The notes under the pieces: model-generated
The model's database searches: none
The model's input: only the letters and a program-made list of their open reading frames with translations
Told to the model about the DNA's origin: nothing
Position numbers and translations under genes: made by a program
DNA from: Deltaproteobacteria bacterium
GTDB lineage: Bacteria; Desulfobacterota; JADFXK01
NCBI GenBank assembly: GCA_015233295.1
Contig: JADFYC010000015.1
Location: 1 to 21,420 of the forward strand
Direction: 5' to 3'
Length of the DNA: 21,420 nt
Part shown: in pieces, positions 8,110 to 15,639 of the stretch
Position numbering within the stretch: position 1 is the first letter of the stretch
Layout of the letters: every line of letters starts with the position of its first letter

Positions 8110-8250
8110 TGGATACCTCCAATGGTTTAATATAATTAATGTATCAAAAAGTCTATCAAAATCATATAGTAAGAATAATTAATATTAATTCTCTGTAATG
8201 TTATTTTATTGATAACAAAAATAAATTGAGCGGGTTTTGAAACAGCCTCT
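7723..8250 (-). mobile_element. Truncated IS5-family insertion sequence
   Basis: One end is recognisable. Reading the minus strand from 8249, the sequence GAGGCTGTTTCAAAACC matches the terminal inverted repeat style of IS5-group elements and lies about 140 bases before the transposase ATG at 8109. The other end is absent and I find no inverted match near 7700 or inside the binding-protein gene. About 530 bases remain of an element that is usually about 850. It probably lost its distal half by deletion. Confidence 0.7.
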
Positions 8251-8286
8251 AGTAATGATACAAAAATGTTTTTTCATACCATAAAA

Positions 8287-8313
8287 GTCGGAGTACGGCA
8301 ACTTTAATCCGCC
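8287..8313. repeat. Degenerate REP-like inverted repeat
   Basis: GTCGGAGTA (8287-8295) and TAATCCGCC (8305-8313) are complementary at seven of nine positions. The minus strand reads CCGTAGGGCGGATTA, a motif I recall from dispersed REP-like elements in other proteobacterial genomes. Only one copy is in this window, so membership of a repeat family is an inference. Confidence 0.3.
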
Positions 8314-8503
8314 CTACGGGTTTATAATCAGACAGCAATATGATTCCGCCATGTTGTAGTCGGAGGTGCTTAACCGAATCACAGTCGATTGGTCGCAAGA
8401 GAGCGTTTCGGGACAAACAACCACGCGATAGTGTCGCCCGAACAACAGGTGATTCCAGTCTCTGAAGGTTACGCAAAAAAGCCGGTTGGCCAACACCCAA
8501 GCC

Positions 8504-8532
8504 TTGACACTCCCATGAAAATATTATATTAT
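8504..8532 (+). promoter_or_regulatory. Near-consensus sigma-70 promoter
   Basis: TTGACA (8504-8509), a 17-base spacer and TATTAT (8527-8532) give five-of-six or better matches to both boxes. Transcription would start near 8539. The next annotated gene starts almost 300 bases away and a terminator-like hairpin lies in between, so this promoter may serve a short RNA or an attenuated leader. Confidence 0.6.
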
Positions 8533-8538
8533 TAATAT

Positions 8539-8631
8539 TAAATAAGTAATTATGACGGCTGGGCACAATGATTTTTGGCGAAATTTAAGCTAACCTGGGA
8601 CAGTCGTCCAATAGGGTATGGCTGTTTTTTT
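8539..8631 (+). ncRNA. Candidate small RNA or attenuated leader
   Basis: The interval runs from the predicted start of the 8504 promoter to the T-run at 8631, about 90 nt. Inside is a 13-codon frame (8552-8593, MTAGHNDFWRNLS) without a Shine-Dalgarno sequence, which could be a leader peptide or nothing. No known RNA family is recognised. The call rests only on the promoter and terminator pair. Confidence 0.35.
8600..8631 (+). terminator. Terminator-like hairpin
   Basis: ACAGTC (8600-8605) pairs with GGCTGT (8620-8625) with one G-U, an inner TCC/GGG adds three pairs across an internal loop, and a run of seven T follows directly (8625-8631). The stem is short, so termination may be partial. 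Confidence 0.5.
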
Positions 8632-8763
8632 CTCGGCAACCGTATTTTTTAGTAAAGTTATTCCCCTTAACCGCCGAAGAGTTGGATATGACTTAAAAGC
8701 ATGGGTTGAAGACAGGACCATGGCGGTTTTATAGATGAGGTCTGCCTGATGACCGGGATGTCG

Positions 8764-8784
8764 AAAGCCTTCCGGCCAGGCTTT
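8764..8784 (+). promoter_or_regulatory. Hairpin in the leader of the cheZ-like gene
   Basis: AAAGCCT (8764-8770) and AGGCTTT (8778-8784) are perfect 7-bp arms around TCCGGCC. Only TTT follows, so it is a poor terminator. It lies 45 bases upstream of the ATG at 8830 and could affect mRNA stability or attenuation. Confidence 0.35.
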
Positions 8785-8829
8785 AAGTAGCTTCCACCTT
8801 TGAACTGGGTTTTTTTGTCAGGCCAAAAA

Positions 8830-10434
8830 ATGAGCGATAAAAAAATTCCCCGAATTACTTTAGAAGTTCAAAGTGGCGCCTTTACCATCAGGACAGAGGA
8901 AGTCATTTATGACATCGTGGTCAAGGCTGATCCTAATGCCACCAGGGTGATCGAAAAGATAGTAGAAAAGGAAGTCCCGGTTTACAGAGAGACGTCTCCA
9001 TCACCTACAGCGCCTGAGCTGCCACCTCCTGCATCACCCGTACCCTTGTATTCGGTACCAACGGAAGATGAAAAGTTTTATGAAGAAGTTACGGCCGAGA
9101 TGTATTCCGAGATCGGCACCCTAGCCAAACAACTGAGTATCTCTTTGAAAGGTGTCAGTGTATCTGATCTCGCCGGACTAGACATGGCCTCCGCCGGGAA
9201 AGAACTGGAGAGTGCCAAGGGGCAATTGGAGCAGGTGGTCAACCTGACTGAATCGGCCACCATGAATATTATCGACAAGGTGGAGGAAATTGAAGAAGTA
9301 TGCAAGGAGATCCAGCAGAATCTAGAAAAAATAAATGAATTTGAACCCATCAGTGAAGAATCCCGCAACAAAATTATGGATGATATCGGCAAATTAGCCG
9401 AAGATTATCCGGAAATCCAATCGGTCGTCGGGACCGTTCTGCAAAACGAAGAAACTATTTACGAGAAACTAAAAGAAGTCTCCCTATCTGCTGCCCCGGC
9501 GCCGGAACCACCGGTGGTCGGTAAACCGGTCGGGCCACCTGCCCGAATTTTCCCTTTAGACACGACATTTCAGACAATCTACGAATTGTGCACCAACGAG
9601 GTGGTCAAAAAACACATCAAAACCATGCGGGAGAAGCAACATGATGAGTTTGACCATCAAGCCATTAATGAGTATCTTTCCGCCAAGACCGAGGGCCTGG
9701 TCGTAGAAGACGGATTCCTGAATGTCCCCATCAAAGCTATTTTCGAATCCCTGTACAAGGCTACCCCTAACGAAGAATTTAAGACCTTGATCAAGAAGAT
9801 GAACTCCAATTCCGAAAAAATATTTCTTGATCAATTTATCCCGTTGGATATGCCTCCAGAGGCGGAACCCGCCCCCGCTCAAGAAGAAGAAGCGGCCGAC
9901 TCGGCTTCCGTGGAAACCCTCATCAGCGGCAATGGTCACTTCACTGAAGTCCTGGATCTCATTTACCAAAATATCTCCACCCTGCGAGAAAAAGGTGAAC
10001 TCTTTAAACTTGAAGTAGATTTTGAGCTGCTGTCATCGCTAGGAGAAATGACTATCTCCAGTCGCGAAGGCGTCCACATCTTTCAAGAGGTGGTTGATCA
10101 CTCAAACAATTCCATCAACCGTGTGATTAACTCCATCGCCCACATCCTGGAAGCTCTGTCCTTCCAAGATCTCTCCGGCCAGCAGATAAAAAAGATTATC
10201 CGCATCCTATCAAAGTTCCAATTCCAACTCCTGGCCATTTTAGTCAACTTCGGCACCAAACTGAAATTAAAAAAACAAGAAGCCCAGGTCCCAGATGACA
10301 AATTCGGGCACATAACCCAGGATGAAGTGGACAAGGTAATGAAAACCCTATCCGCCGATGTCGGCGAAGAAGACTTCAAAGGCCAGCTTGACCAGGATTC
10401 GGTGAACGACTTGCTGAACAAACTGGGATTTTAA
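8830..10434 (+). CDS. cheZ: Large CheZ-family chemotaxis protein phosphatase
   Basis: This 534-residue CheZ-family protein would dephosphorylate CheY-P. The catalytic helix carries SFQDLSGQQIKKIIRIL (444-460), with D447 and Q451 matching the CheZ Asp143/Gln147 pair. An earlier helix, SAGKELESAKGQLEQVV.. (121-154), matches the other strand of the CheZ hairpin. About 290 residues separate the two, including a helical block (about 243-335) and proline-rich linkers (56-78, 222-240, 340-360). E. coli CheZ is only 214 residues. The tail has two CheY-binding-like peptides, TQDEVDKVMKTL (496-507) and DQDSVNDLLNKLGF (521-534). I prefer the ATG at 8830, with AGG seven bases upstream, over the TTG at 8800 in the same frame. 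Family assignment is firm; the role of the insertion is unknown. Confidence 0.85.
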   Translation: MSDKKIPRITLEVQSGAFTIRTEEVIYDIVVKADPNATRVIEKIVEKEVPVYRETSPSPTAPELPPPASPVPLYSVPTEDEKFYEEVTAEMYSEIGTLAKQLSISLKGVSVSDLAGLDMASAGKELESAKGQLEQVVNLTESATMNIIDKVEEIEEVCKEIQQNLEKINEFEPISEESRNKIMDDIGKLAEDYPEIQSVVGTVLQNEETIYEKLKEVSLSAAPAPEPPVVGKPVGPPARIFPLDTTFQTIYELCTNEVVKKHIKTMREKQHDEFDHQAINEYLSAKTEGLVVEDGFLNVPIKAIFESLYKATPNEEFKTLIKKMNSNSEKIFLDQFIPLDMPPEAEPAPAQEEEAADSASVETLISGNGHFTEVLDLIYQNISTLREKGELFKLEVDFELLSSLGEMTISSREGVHIFQEVVDHSNNSINRVINSIAHILEALSFQDLSGQQIKKIIRILSKFQFQLLAILVNFGTKLKLKKQEAQVPDDKFGHITQDEVDKVMKTLSADVGEEDFKGQLDQDSVNDLLNKLGF

Positions 10435-10613
10435 TCTGGATGTGCCTGAACGATCCGAGGCTGAATTCCAACATTTAAGAAACTAAGGAGGTCTCTTCCG
10501 CCTTCATAAGTATTCCGCTAAAACTTCAACGTCCTCCCTCGTTCCTCTCTTTGCCCACCGTTGTTTTCTTCCCATGCGGCTCAACGAAAGACTCTCTCGT
10601 CCCTTTTTTCTCA

Positions 10614-10642
10614 TTGAAATGTCATGCCCATGTGAGTATAAT
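10614..10642 (+). promoter_or_regulatory. Consensus sigma-70 promoter of the dehydrogenase gene
   Basis: TTGAAA (10614-10619), 17 bases, TATAAT (10637-10642). Transcription would start near 10649, about 60 bases before the ATG at 10710. This supports the short form of the downstream gene, since a start at 10551 would lie upstream of the promoter. Confidence 0.7.
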
Positions 10643-10709
10643 GCTTCCCGTTGGTCAAGCCACGTCATTTCTGTTCTATTCATTTGTTTCGTTAAAGGAA
10701 ACCGGACCT

Positions 10710-11657
10710 ATGAAGATACTCTTTGCGGCCCCGGAAGATACCTGGGGCGGGTTCTTACACATCCTCCGAGGCGCGATGCCTGAGCACCAGATTGAGGCCA
10801 CCGGGAAGTTTGAAATTGACAGCCTCAGAGGATTCGACATTTTGATCCCGACTATGGCTCGGGTATCCCGGGAAGTTCTCCAGACCAGCGACCGGCTGAA
10901 ACTGATCCAACAATGTGGCGTGGGACTTGAAGGGGTTGACCGGGACGCGGCCCGAGAATTGAACATCAAAGTGGCCAACGTCCCCAGCGGTGCTTCTGGG
11001 AACGCCGACTCGGTGGCTGAATTGGGCATCTATCTGATGGTTGGACTGGCCCGGAATTTTCGCGAGATGACCCGCAACCTGGCTGAACGACGCGTCGGCG
11101 TTCCGTTGGGCGGAACCTTGAGTGGCAGCAAGATCGGGGTGGTTGGAATGGGTGGCCTGGCCCGGGCCTTAGTCAAGAGGTTAAAAACGTTCGATGCCCG
11201 TCTGGCCGGAATCAGCCGATCCAACTGTGCCAATCGGGCCCCGGAACTGGGTTTGGAATGGGGTGGTGGTCCGGGCAGCCTCAAGAAGATCCTGCAGTGG
11301 TCTGATTACGTGGTGCTCTGTCTTCCCCTCAGTGACGAGACCAGGCACTTGATGAACCAGAGAACATTTGGATTCATGAATCGAGAGGCATTTTTGATAA
11401 ACTTATCCCGGGGCGGCTTAGTCGACCGGAACGCCCTGGAGGAGGCTTTGGCCACAGGGAAGATTGCCGGCGCAGGATTAGACGTATTCTGGGAAGAACC
11501 ACCTGATCCGAATGATCCGATCTTTAGCTACAATGTCCTGGCTACGCCCCATGTCGGTGGGACTACCCATTTGTCCATGGCCGGAATCAAACGACAGGTG
11601 GTGGAAAATATCCTCCGGCTGGAAAACAACCAGGAACTTATGTACTTGCATGATTAG
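10710..11657 (+). CDS. D-2-hydroxyacid dehydrogenase, NAD-dependent
   Basis: This 315-residue member of the D-isomer 2-hydroxyacid dehydrogenase family interconverts a 2-oxoacid and a D-2-hydroxyacid with NAD(H). The Rossmann motif GVVGMGGLARALVKRL starts at 143, with the last glycine of GxGxxG replaced by A151. Catalytic Arg234 (NLSRGGLVDR), Glu263 (WEEPPDP) and His281 (TPHVGG) are all present. The substrate is not predictable; phosphoglycerate dehydrogenase is possible, but there is no ACT domain. The ATG at 10710 is set by an AAAGGAAA about ten bases upstream and by the promoter at 10614-10642; the frame stays open to 10551, but the extra residues are not family-like. The chelatase gene follows 79 bases downstream, perhaps in one transcript. 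Confidence 0.9.
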   Translation: MKILFAAPEDTWGGFLHILRGAMPEHQIEATGKFEIDSLRGFDILIPTMARVSREVLQTSDRLKLIQQCGVGLEGVDRDAARELNIKVANVPSGASGNADSVAELGIYLMVGLARNFREMTRNLAERRVGVPLGGTLSGSKIGVVGMGGLARALVKRLKTFDARLAGISRSNCANRAPELGLEWGGGPGSLKKILQWSDYVVLCLPLSDETRHLMNQRTFGFMNREAFLINLSRGGLVDRNALEEALATGKIAGAGLDVFWEEPPDPNDPIFSYNVLATPHVGGTTHLSMAGIKRQVVENILRLENNQELMYLHD

Positions 11658-11667
11658 CCCGAAATTT

Positions 11668-11690
11668 GGTTGACCTGCTTTCAGGCAACC
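11668..11690 (+). terminator. Hairpin after the dehydrogenase gene, no T-run
   Basis: GGTTG-a-CCTG and CAGG-CAACC form nine pairs with one bulged A and a CTTT loop. No T-run follows, so this may be a pause site, processing site or weak terminator rather than a strong stop. Confidence 0.35.
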
Positions 11691-11736
11691 CGCAGCTTGA
11701 TACCATAGACCTTTATTTATTAGTGGACAGAATTAA

Positions 11737-13713
11737 TTGAAACCAAAAAAATTTACGCGAGGGTTCCCATTTTCAGCCGTAGTCGGGCAGGAAGCGATCA
11801 AGACCGCGTTGATCTTGAACGTCATCGACCCTGGACTGGGGGGCGTCCTGATTCGGGGAGAACGTGGGACTGCCAAATCAACTATTGTTCGAGGGTTGGC
11901 CGATCTCTTACCTCAAATCAGGGTAGTGGAGGGGTGCCCCTTCAATTGCCATCCGGATGACGAGGGACTGATGTGCCCGGGTTGCCACGCCCGTTTTGAG
12001 AAAGAAGGCGCTCCATTACCCTACTATGAACGGGCCATGACGGTGGTTAACTTGCCCATTGGGACCACGGAGGATCGCCTTTTAGGCTCACTGGACATTG
12101 AGGCCGCCATTCACAAGGGCCGGAAAAGATTTGAGCCGGGGCTCCTGGCTGAGGTCAACCGCGGGATATTTTATGTTGACGAGGTTAACCTGCTGAACGA
12201 TCACCTGGTGGATCTGCTGTTGGATGTGGCGGCCATGGGAGTGAACGTGGTCGAGCGAGAGGGCATATCATTCTCGCATCATAGCCGGTTCACTTTGGTC
12301 GGCACCATGAACCCTGAAGAAGGGGATTTGCGGCCTCAATTATTAGACCGGTTCGGATTGTGCGTCGACGTGACCGGGATTGCCGACCGGGAACCGCGGA
12401 TGGAAATCGTGACCCGGCGACTGGACTTTGAGGCGGATCCCCAGGTTTTCCGAGGGCAGTATCAGGAGGCCGATCAGACCCTGGCCCGGCGCATCGTGTC
12501 GGCTAGAGAATTCCTGCCCCTGGTTAAGACGACCGGCCCGGCGATTTCTCTGGCCGCATCCATTGCCCTGGCCATGGGTGTCGAGGGACACCGGGCGGAC
12601 GTGGCCATGGTTAAGACGGCCAAGGCCCTATGCGCTTATAAGCGGATGCCGGAGATAACCCCCGCCGATATCAAGCTGGCGGCAGAATTTGTGTTGCCGC
12701 ACCGGATTAAACAAGACGGCCTGATTCCTAAGAAATTCAGCGCTCAGAAGATGAAGCGGGCGATAGACAGAATTTCTCCGCCCGACACTCCCGAATCTCC
12801 GCCGGAAATACCGGGGACTCAAGATACCCCAATACTGGAGGGGGACTTAAAAAAAAACTTGAATTTACCCCCTGAAATCGATGTCACGACTACAGTCCAG
12901 CCTCTGCTTGACCCAGCCAAGGTGGAATTGGGCCGGCTTTTTTTTAACCTGGTCATTCCAAAGGCCGGACTTGGCCGACGGCGGGGCGCGCCTCCGGTGG
13001 CCAAACTGGGTCATTACGTTCGGGCCATGACGCCCCATGACCGAGTCACCGACCTGGCCTTAGACGCCACCATCAGGGCGGCCGCACCCTTTCAATCACA
13101 ACGGGAACGGAACGGCGGCATCGTGATTTTTCCAGAAGACGTGAGAGAAAAAATCAGAGAACACCGGGCCGGGCATGTTATTGTCTTGGTTGTAGATTCC
13201 AGCGGATCAATGCGATCGGACGGTCGGGGGGGCAGTCCCATGTCGACGGCTAAGGGCCTGATGGGCGGGTTAGTTAAAAATCTTCGTCTGCGGCGGGATA
13301 AGCTGGCTTTAGTGATTTTCCGTCATCTCAAGGCGGAACTGCTTCTGCCTTTTACTAGGGACGGGGCGGTGGCTTTAGAGGCTGTTGAGGGCATCCCCAC
13401 CGGGGGCAAGACTCCACTGGGTGCGGGGCTACGGTTGGGGTTCAATATGTTGATCCGAGAGAAAAGAAAAACCCCGGATATCTCGCCGCTCATGGTCATT
13501 GTTTCCGACGGACGGGCCAATCTATCTATAGATGGTGAAGATCCCCTGGAAGATGCCCTGATGTGGTCTCAGATGATTGCTAAGAACAATATTTCGTCCA
13601 TCTTCATCGATACCCAATCCCATCACCTGGCCTTCGGCTATGGTCCCGACATCAGTAAGGCCCTGACGGCCAAATACTTCCGGTTGGACCAATTGATTCA
13701 AGAAATGGGTTGA
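11737..13713 (+). CDS. Fused ChlI/ChlD-type metal-chelatase AAA+/VWA protein (putative cobaltochelatase subunit)
   Basis: This 658-residue protein fuses the AAA+ motor and the VWA subunit of a magnesium/cobalt chelatase, which power metal insertion into a tetrapyrrole by a large CobN/ChlH subunit. Walker A is GERGTAKS (41-48) and Walker B GIFYVDEVN (143-151); the arginine-finger region is LRPQLLDRFG (198-207). Cysteines 67, 71, 80 and 83 form a metal-binding-like insertion usual for this subfamily. A linker (345-395) leads to a VWA domain with an intact MIDAS: DSSGS (487-491), T559 and D591. The start is a TTG at 11737, and the resulting N-terminus aligns with the family's FPFSAVVGQ opening. 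The ribosome site is weak. No CobN/ChlH is in the window, so the partner must be elsewhere. Confidence 0.88.
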   Translation: MKPKKFTRGFPFSAVVGQEAIKTALILNVIDPGLGGVLIRGERGTAKSTIVRGLADLLPQIRVVEGCPFNCHPDDEGLMCPGCHARFEKEGAPLPYYERAMTVVNLPIGTTEDRLLGSLDIEAAIHKGRKRFEPGLLAEVNRGIFYVDEVNLLNDHLVDLLLDVAAMGVNVVEREGISFSHHSRFTLVGTMNPEEGDLRPQLLDRFGLCVDVTGIADREPRMEIVTRRLDFEADPQVFRGQYQEADQTLARRIVSAREFLPLVKTTGPAISLAASIALAMGVEGHRADVAMVKTAKALCAYKRMPEITPADIKLAAEFVLPHRIKQDGLIPKKFSAQKMKRAIDRISPPDTPESPPEIPGTQDTPILEGDLKKNLNLPPEIDVTTTVQPLLDPAKVELGRLFFNLVIPKAGLGRRRGAPPVAKLGHYVRAMTPHDRVTDLALDATIRAAAPFQSQRERNGGIVIFPEDVREKIREHRAGHVIVLVVDSSGSMRSDGRGGSPMSTAKGLMGGLVKNLRLRRDKLALVIFRHLKAELLLPFTRDGAVALEAVEGIPTGGKTPLGAGLRLGFNMLIREKRKTPDISPLMVIVSDGRANLSIDGEDPLEDALMWSQMIAKNNISSIFIDTQSHHLAFGYGPDISKALTAKYFRLDQLIQEMG

Positions 13714-13750
13714 TTCCAGTCGCTGGTTGCTTGTCTATAACAATGACATT

Positions 13751-13777
13751 GGGCCAGGGCAGCAAAATTCCTGACCC
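13751..13777. terminator. Hairpin between convergent genes
   Basis: GGGCCAGG (13751-13758) and CCTGACCC (13770-13777) pair over eight positions with one G-U and an 11-base loop. It sits between the chelatase gene and the convergent hypothetical gene that ends at 13778. No T-run is present on either side, so any termination would be inefficient or Rho-assisted. Confidence 0.4.
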
Positions 13778-14206
13778 TCAGGTCTTTGAGGCGGCGAGTC
13801 GGTGGGCTTCGGTGATCCTTTGATCCAGGTAGACCAGCAGGGCGTCATCTTTTTCAAACACGTCGAAACAATGTCCATCCTCACCCAAAATTCCTTGCGG
13901 AATCATATTGCCCAGTTCGTCTGGATCGCTGACCATATCCTCATAAAAGCAAACGGAAAGCCACCTGGCCTCAGGGTCGTCGACCACATCGATGATGGCG
14001 AATAAGGGCCGGACACTAAACCCTTGACAAGTCGCCCGCAAAGAATAACTCACACCCGGTCTGGATTTGAAATCAAAAGAAACGCCTGCCTTGGCCGCTA
14101 ACTTTTCCATGAGACTGATAAACGCCGCCCTAACTCCCTGAGGATCGGTCACCCAGTCGGTCAGGAACGAGGCTAAGTAAGTATTTTTTGAGGATGCGGA
14201 GGTCAT
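13778..14206 (-). CDS. Conserved hypothetical protein
   Basis: This 142-residue soluble protein has no signal peptide or membrane segment. The phrases SRPGVSYSLRAT, RPLFAIIDVVDD, RWLSVCFYEDMVSDPDE and LGEDGHCFDV are, from memory, conserved in uncharacterised proteins of Desulfovibrio-like bacteria. No domain name or function can be attached. It begins 30 bases after the stop of the NlpC/P60 gene on the same strand, so the two are probably cotranscribed. The Shine-Dalgarno sequence is weak (AGAAG). Good codon coherence and family-like motifs make it a real gene. Confidence 0.75.
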   Translation of the reverse strand: MTSASSKNTYLASFLTDWVTDPQGVRAAFISLMEKLAAKAGVSFDFKSRPGVSYSLRATCQGFSVRPLFAIIDVVDDPEARWLSVCFYEDMVSDPDELGNMIPQGILGEDGHCFDVFEKDDALLVYLDQRITEAHRLAASKT

Positions 14207-14236
14207 TAGTTCTTCTGCAAATCAGATAGCGCCGAT

Positions 14237-15316
14237 TTACCGGAAAGTGGTGCTATCAGCCTGGCCGTTTGCCTGATCAGAGTATAGAGCGGCAACTTTA
14301 AATTCGCCAGGGAAAATGTTCCAGGAGGTCTGTTGCGGTTGTCTGCTGCGGTCCAAATTCACGATGCGTTTGGCCGAAACGTAGCGTTTTCGCCAATACT
14401 CATCATCCAGGTCAGCGATTTCGACGCCTCGTTTCCGGGCCGCGTGAATGAATTTACCGCCCTTAAAGTAAATGCCCACGTGGCTGATCCGGTCCCCATA
14501 GATTTTGAAAAAGACTAAATCACCGAATTTCAGCTCATCCCTTTCAACTCGGCTGCCTATATGAAAGAGATTGGCGGAGCCTCTGGGCAAGTCCACGCCC
14601 AAAGACGTCCTAAAGACTAAACTGACAAACCCCGAGCAATCTGTTCCGGTTGGTGACTCCCCCCCACTGCGGTAAGGCGTCCCCAGATAGGATTTCATCG
14701 AGTCAGCGAGAGCCTGGTTGGACGAGGAATAGTTTGAAGCGGTGAAGTCGTCTGAGTAGGAGCGTTCTGTGGTGGAGAAGTATGTCCGCTGGAGGTCACG
14801 GCGTTGAAAGTGGCGGTCGGTTGATCGGGCCTTAAGATGTGCCATCTTTTTTAGGGCGAGTGCGCGTTTGCGATCGGATTTGGATAGTCGAGGGTCGCAC
14901 CCCCGTTTGCGGGCCTGGAGCTTTTGCGCCTTCTTATCCCGGGCCAGAGACTTCAATGAATCATGCTTGTGTCCAGCCCTCAGAGTCTTTTTTTGACGCT
15001 CCTGCGATTTTTCGTGTTTACCATTTTTGGCCTGGGCCATTATCGATTTCTTGGACACGTGGCTTTTTGTCCGGCATGCTGTGAGAATCCGGGCTGACTT
15101 GGCCGGTGATTTGGACTTGACGGTTTGGACTTTTTTTCGGCTCGACGCCGCCTGGACGGGACGATTTTTTGGGGCGACCTTGCGGGGAGTGGTCAGTGAA
15201 TGTTTTTTGTTCGTGGGCGCATTGTGTCTGCTGTCTTTGGCTAATCCGACACCTCCAACCAGCACCACAATCATAATAGTTGAGATAAACAAAAATGCGT
15301 CTACGAGAGTTCTCAT
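14237..15316 (-). CDS. Secreted NlpC/P60-family cell-wall peptidase with a very basic linker
   Basis: This is a 359-residue NlpC/P60 (C40) endopeptidase that would cleave peptidoglycan stem peptides in the periplasm. An N-terminal hydrophobic segment (7-26) is a signal peptide or anchor. Residues 28-177 form a low-complexity region in which about 47 of 150 residues are Lys or Arg, followed by the catalytic domain at 198-325. Catalytic Cys227 is in TGTDCSGFV and His279 in RISHVGIYF; the third polar residue is His291 (FIHAARKRG). The start at 15316 has GGAGGA upstream. The basic linker is unusual and could bind cell-wall polymers or nucleic acid. The gene is first in a pair with the hypothetical gene at 13778. 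Confidence 0.88.
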   Translation of the reverse strand: MRTLVDAFLFISTIMIVVLVGGVGLAKDSRHNAPTNKKHSLTTPRKVAPKNRPVQAASSRKKVQTVKSKSPAKSARILTACRTKSHVSKKSIMAQAKNGKHEKSQERQKKTLRAGHKHDSLKSLARDKKAQKLQARKRGCDPRLSKSDRKRALALKKMAHLKARSTDRHFQRRDLQRTYFSTTERSYSDDFTASNYSSSNQALADSMKSYLGTPYRSGGESPTGTDCSGFVSLVFRTSLGVDLPRGSANLFHIGSRVERDELKFGDLVFFKIYGDRISHVGIYFKGGKFIHAARKRGVEIADLDDEYWRKRYVSAKRIVNLDRSRQPQQTSWNIFPGEFKVAALYSDQANGQADSTTFR

Positions 15317-15423
15317 GCCATTCCTCCAGCTACCCCAACGGCCTAATGAACATATTGGATTAACATTCGTTATGCCTGAATGGAGCGGTTAAGGATCATA
15401 AGGTAGGGCTCTACACTGGTCTT

Positions 15424-15446
15424 GGAGATGCCGACGTGGTATCTCC
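15424..15446 (+). other. Strong 9-bp hairpin
   Basis: GGAGATGCC (15424-15432) pairs with GGTATCTCC (15438-15446) over nine positions with one G-U and a GACGT loop. A weak promoter-like TTAAGG-N17-TACACT (15389-15417) would place a transcript start at about 15424, exactly at this hairpin. No known riboswitch consensus is recognised. Confidence 0.45.
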
Positions 15447-15513
15447 TCCTAAGTCCTCCGGTTACAGGTTATGTTATTATGGACTTGATGATTATAAGGG
15501 TTGGGGCCTAAAT

Positions 15514-15639
15514 ATGGCGGAAATTTCCTGTTTGATAGCGGGCAGTTGTAGCTCGCCAGCAGAGGCCAATCACATTGGGAATTTCTTTTATTATAAACCG
15601 GAAGCCATGTCAAGTAATTTCGGTTCATTGGAGGGGTGA
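15514..15639 (+). CDS. Possible small ORF (41 residues)
   Basis: The frame encodes MAEISCLIAGSCSSPAEAN... and ends GSLEG, with no known motif, signal peptide or membrane segment. AAGGG lies 13 bases upstream, which is too far for a good Shine-Dalgarno sequence. The TGA falls inside the loop-stem of the terminator at 15619-15654. It may be a small protein of the transcript ending there, or the transcript may be noncoding. Confidence 0.25.
   Translation: MAEISCLIAGSCSSPAEANHIGNFFYYKPEAMSSNFGSLEG

Larger units (their letters stand above)
8251..8829. other. Noncoding region between the IS remnant and cheZ-like gene
   Basis: These 579 bases hold no convincing gene; frames on the minus strand at 8249-8566 have no ribosome binding site or recognisable motif. 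The region does hold a degenerate REP-like inverted repeat (8287-8313), a near-consensus plus-strand promoter (8504-8532), a terminator-like hairpin (8600-8631) and a 7-bp hairpin just before the next gene (8764-8784). All are listed separately. Confidence 0.6.

Noticed and set aside
8249..8566. Minus-strand 105-codon frame next to the IS remnant
   Set aside because: It has no ribosome binding site and no motif. It runs through the REP-like element and the IS end, and a competing frame of similar quality exists in the same place.
10551..10709. 53-codon upstream extension of the hydroxyacid dehydrogenase
   Set aside because: The consensus promoter at 10614-10642 lies inside it, the extra residues are not family-like, and the ATG at 10710 has its own Shine-Dalgarno sequence.
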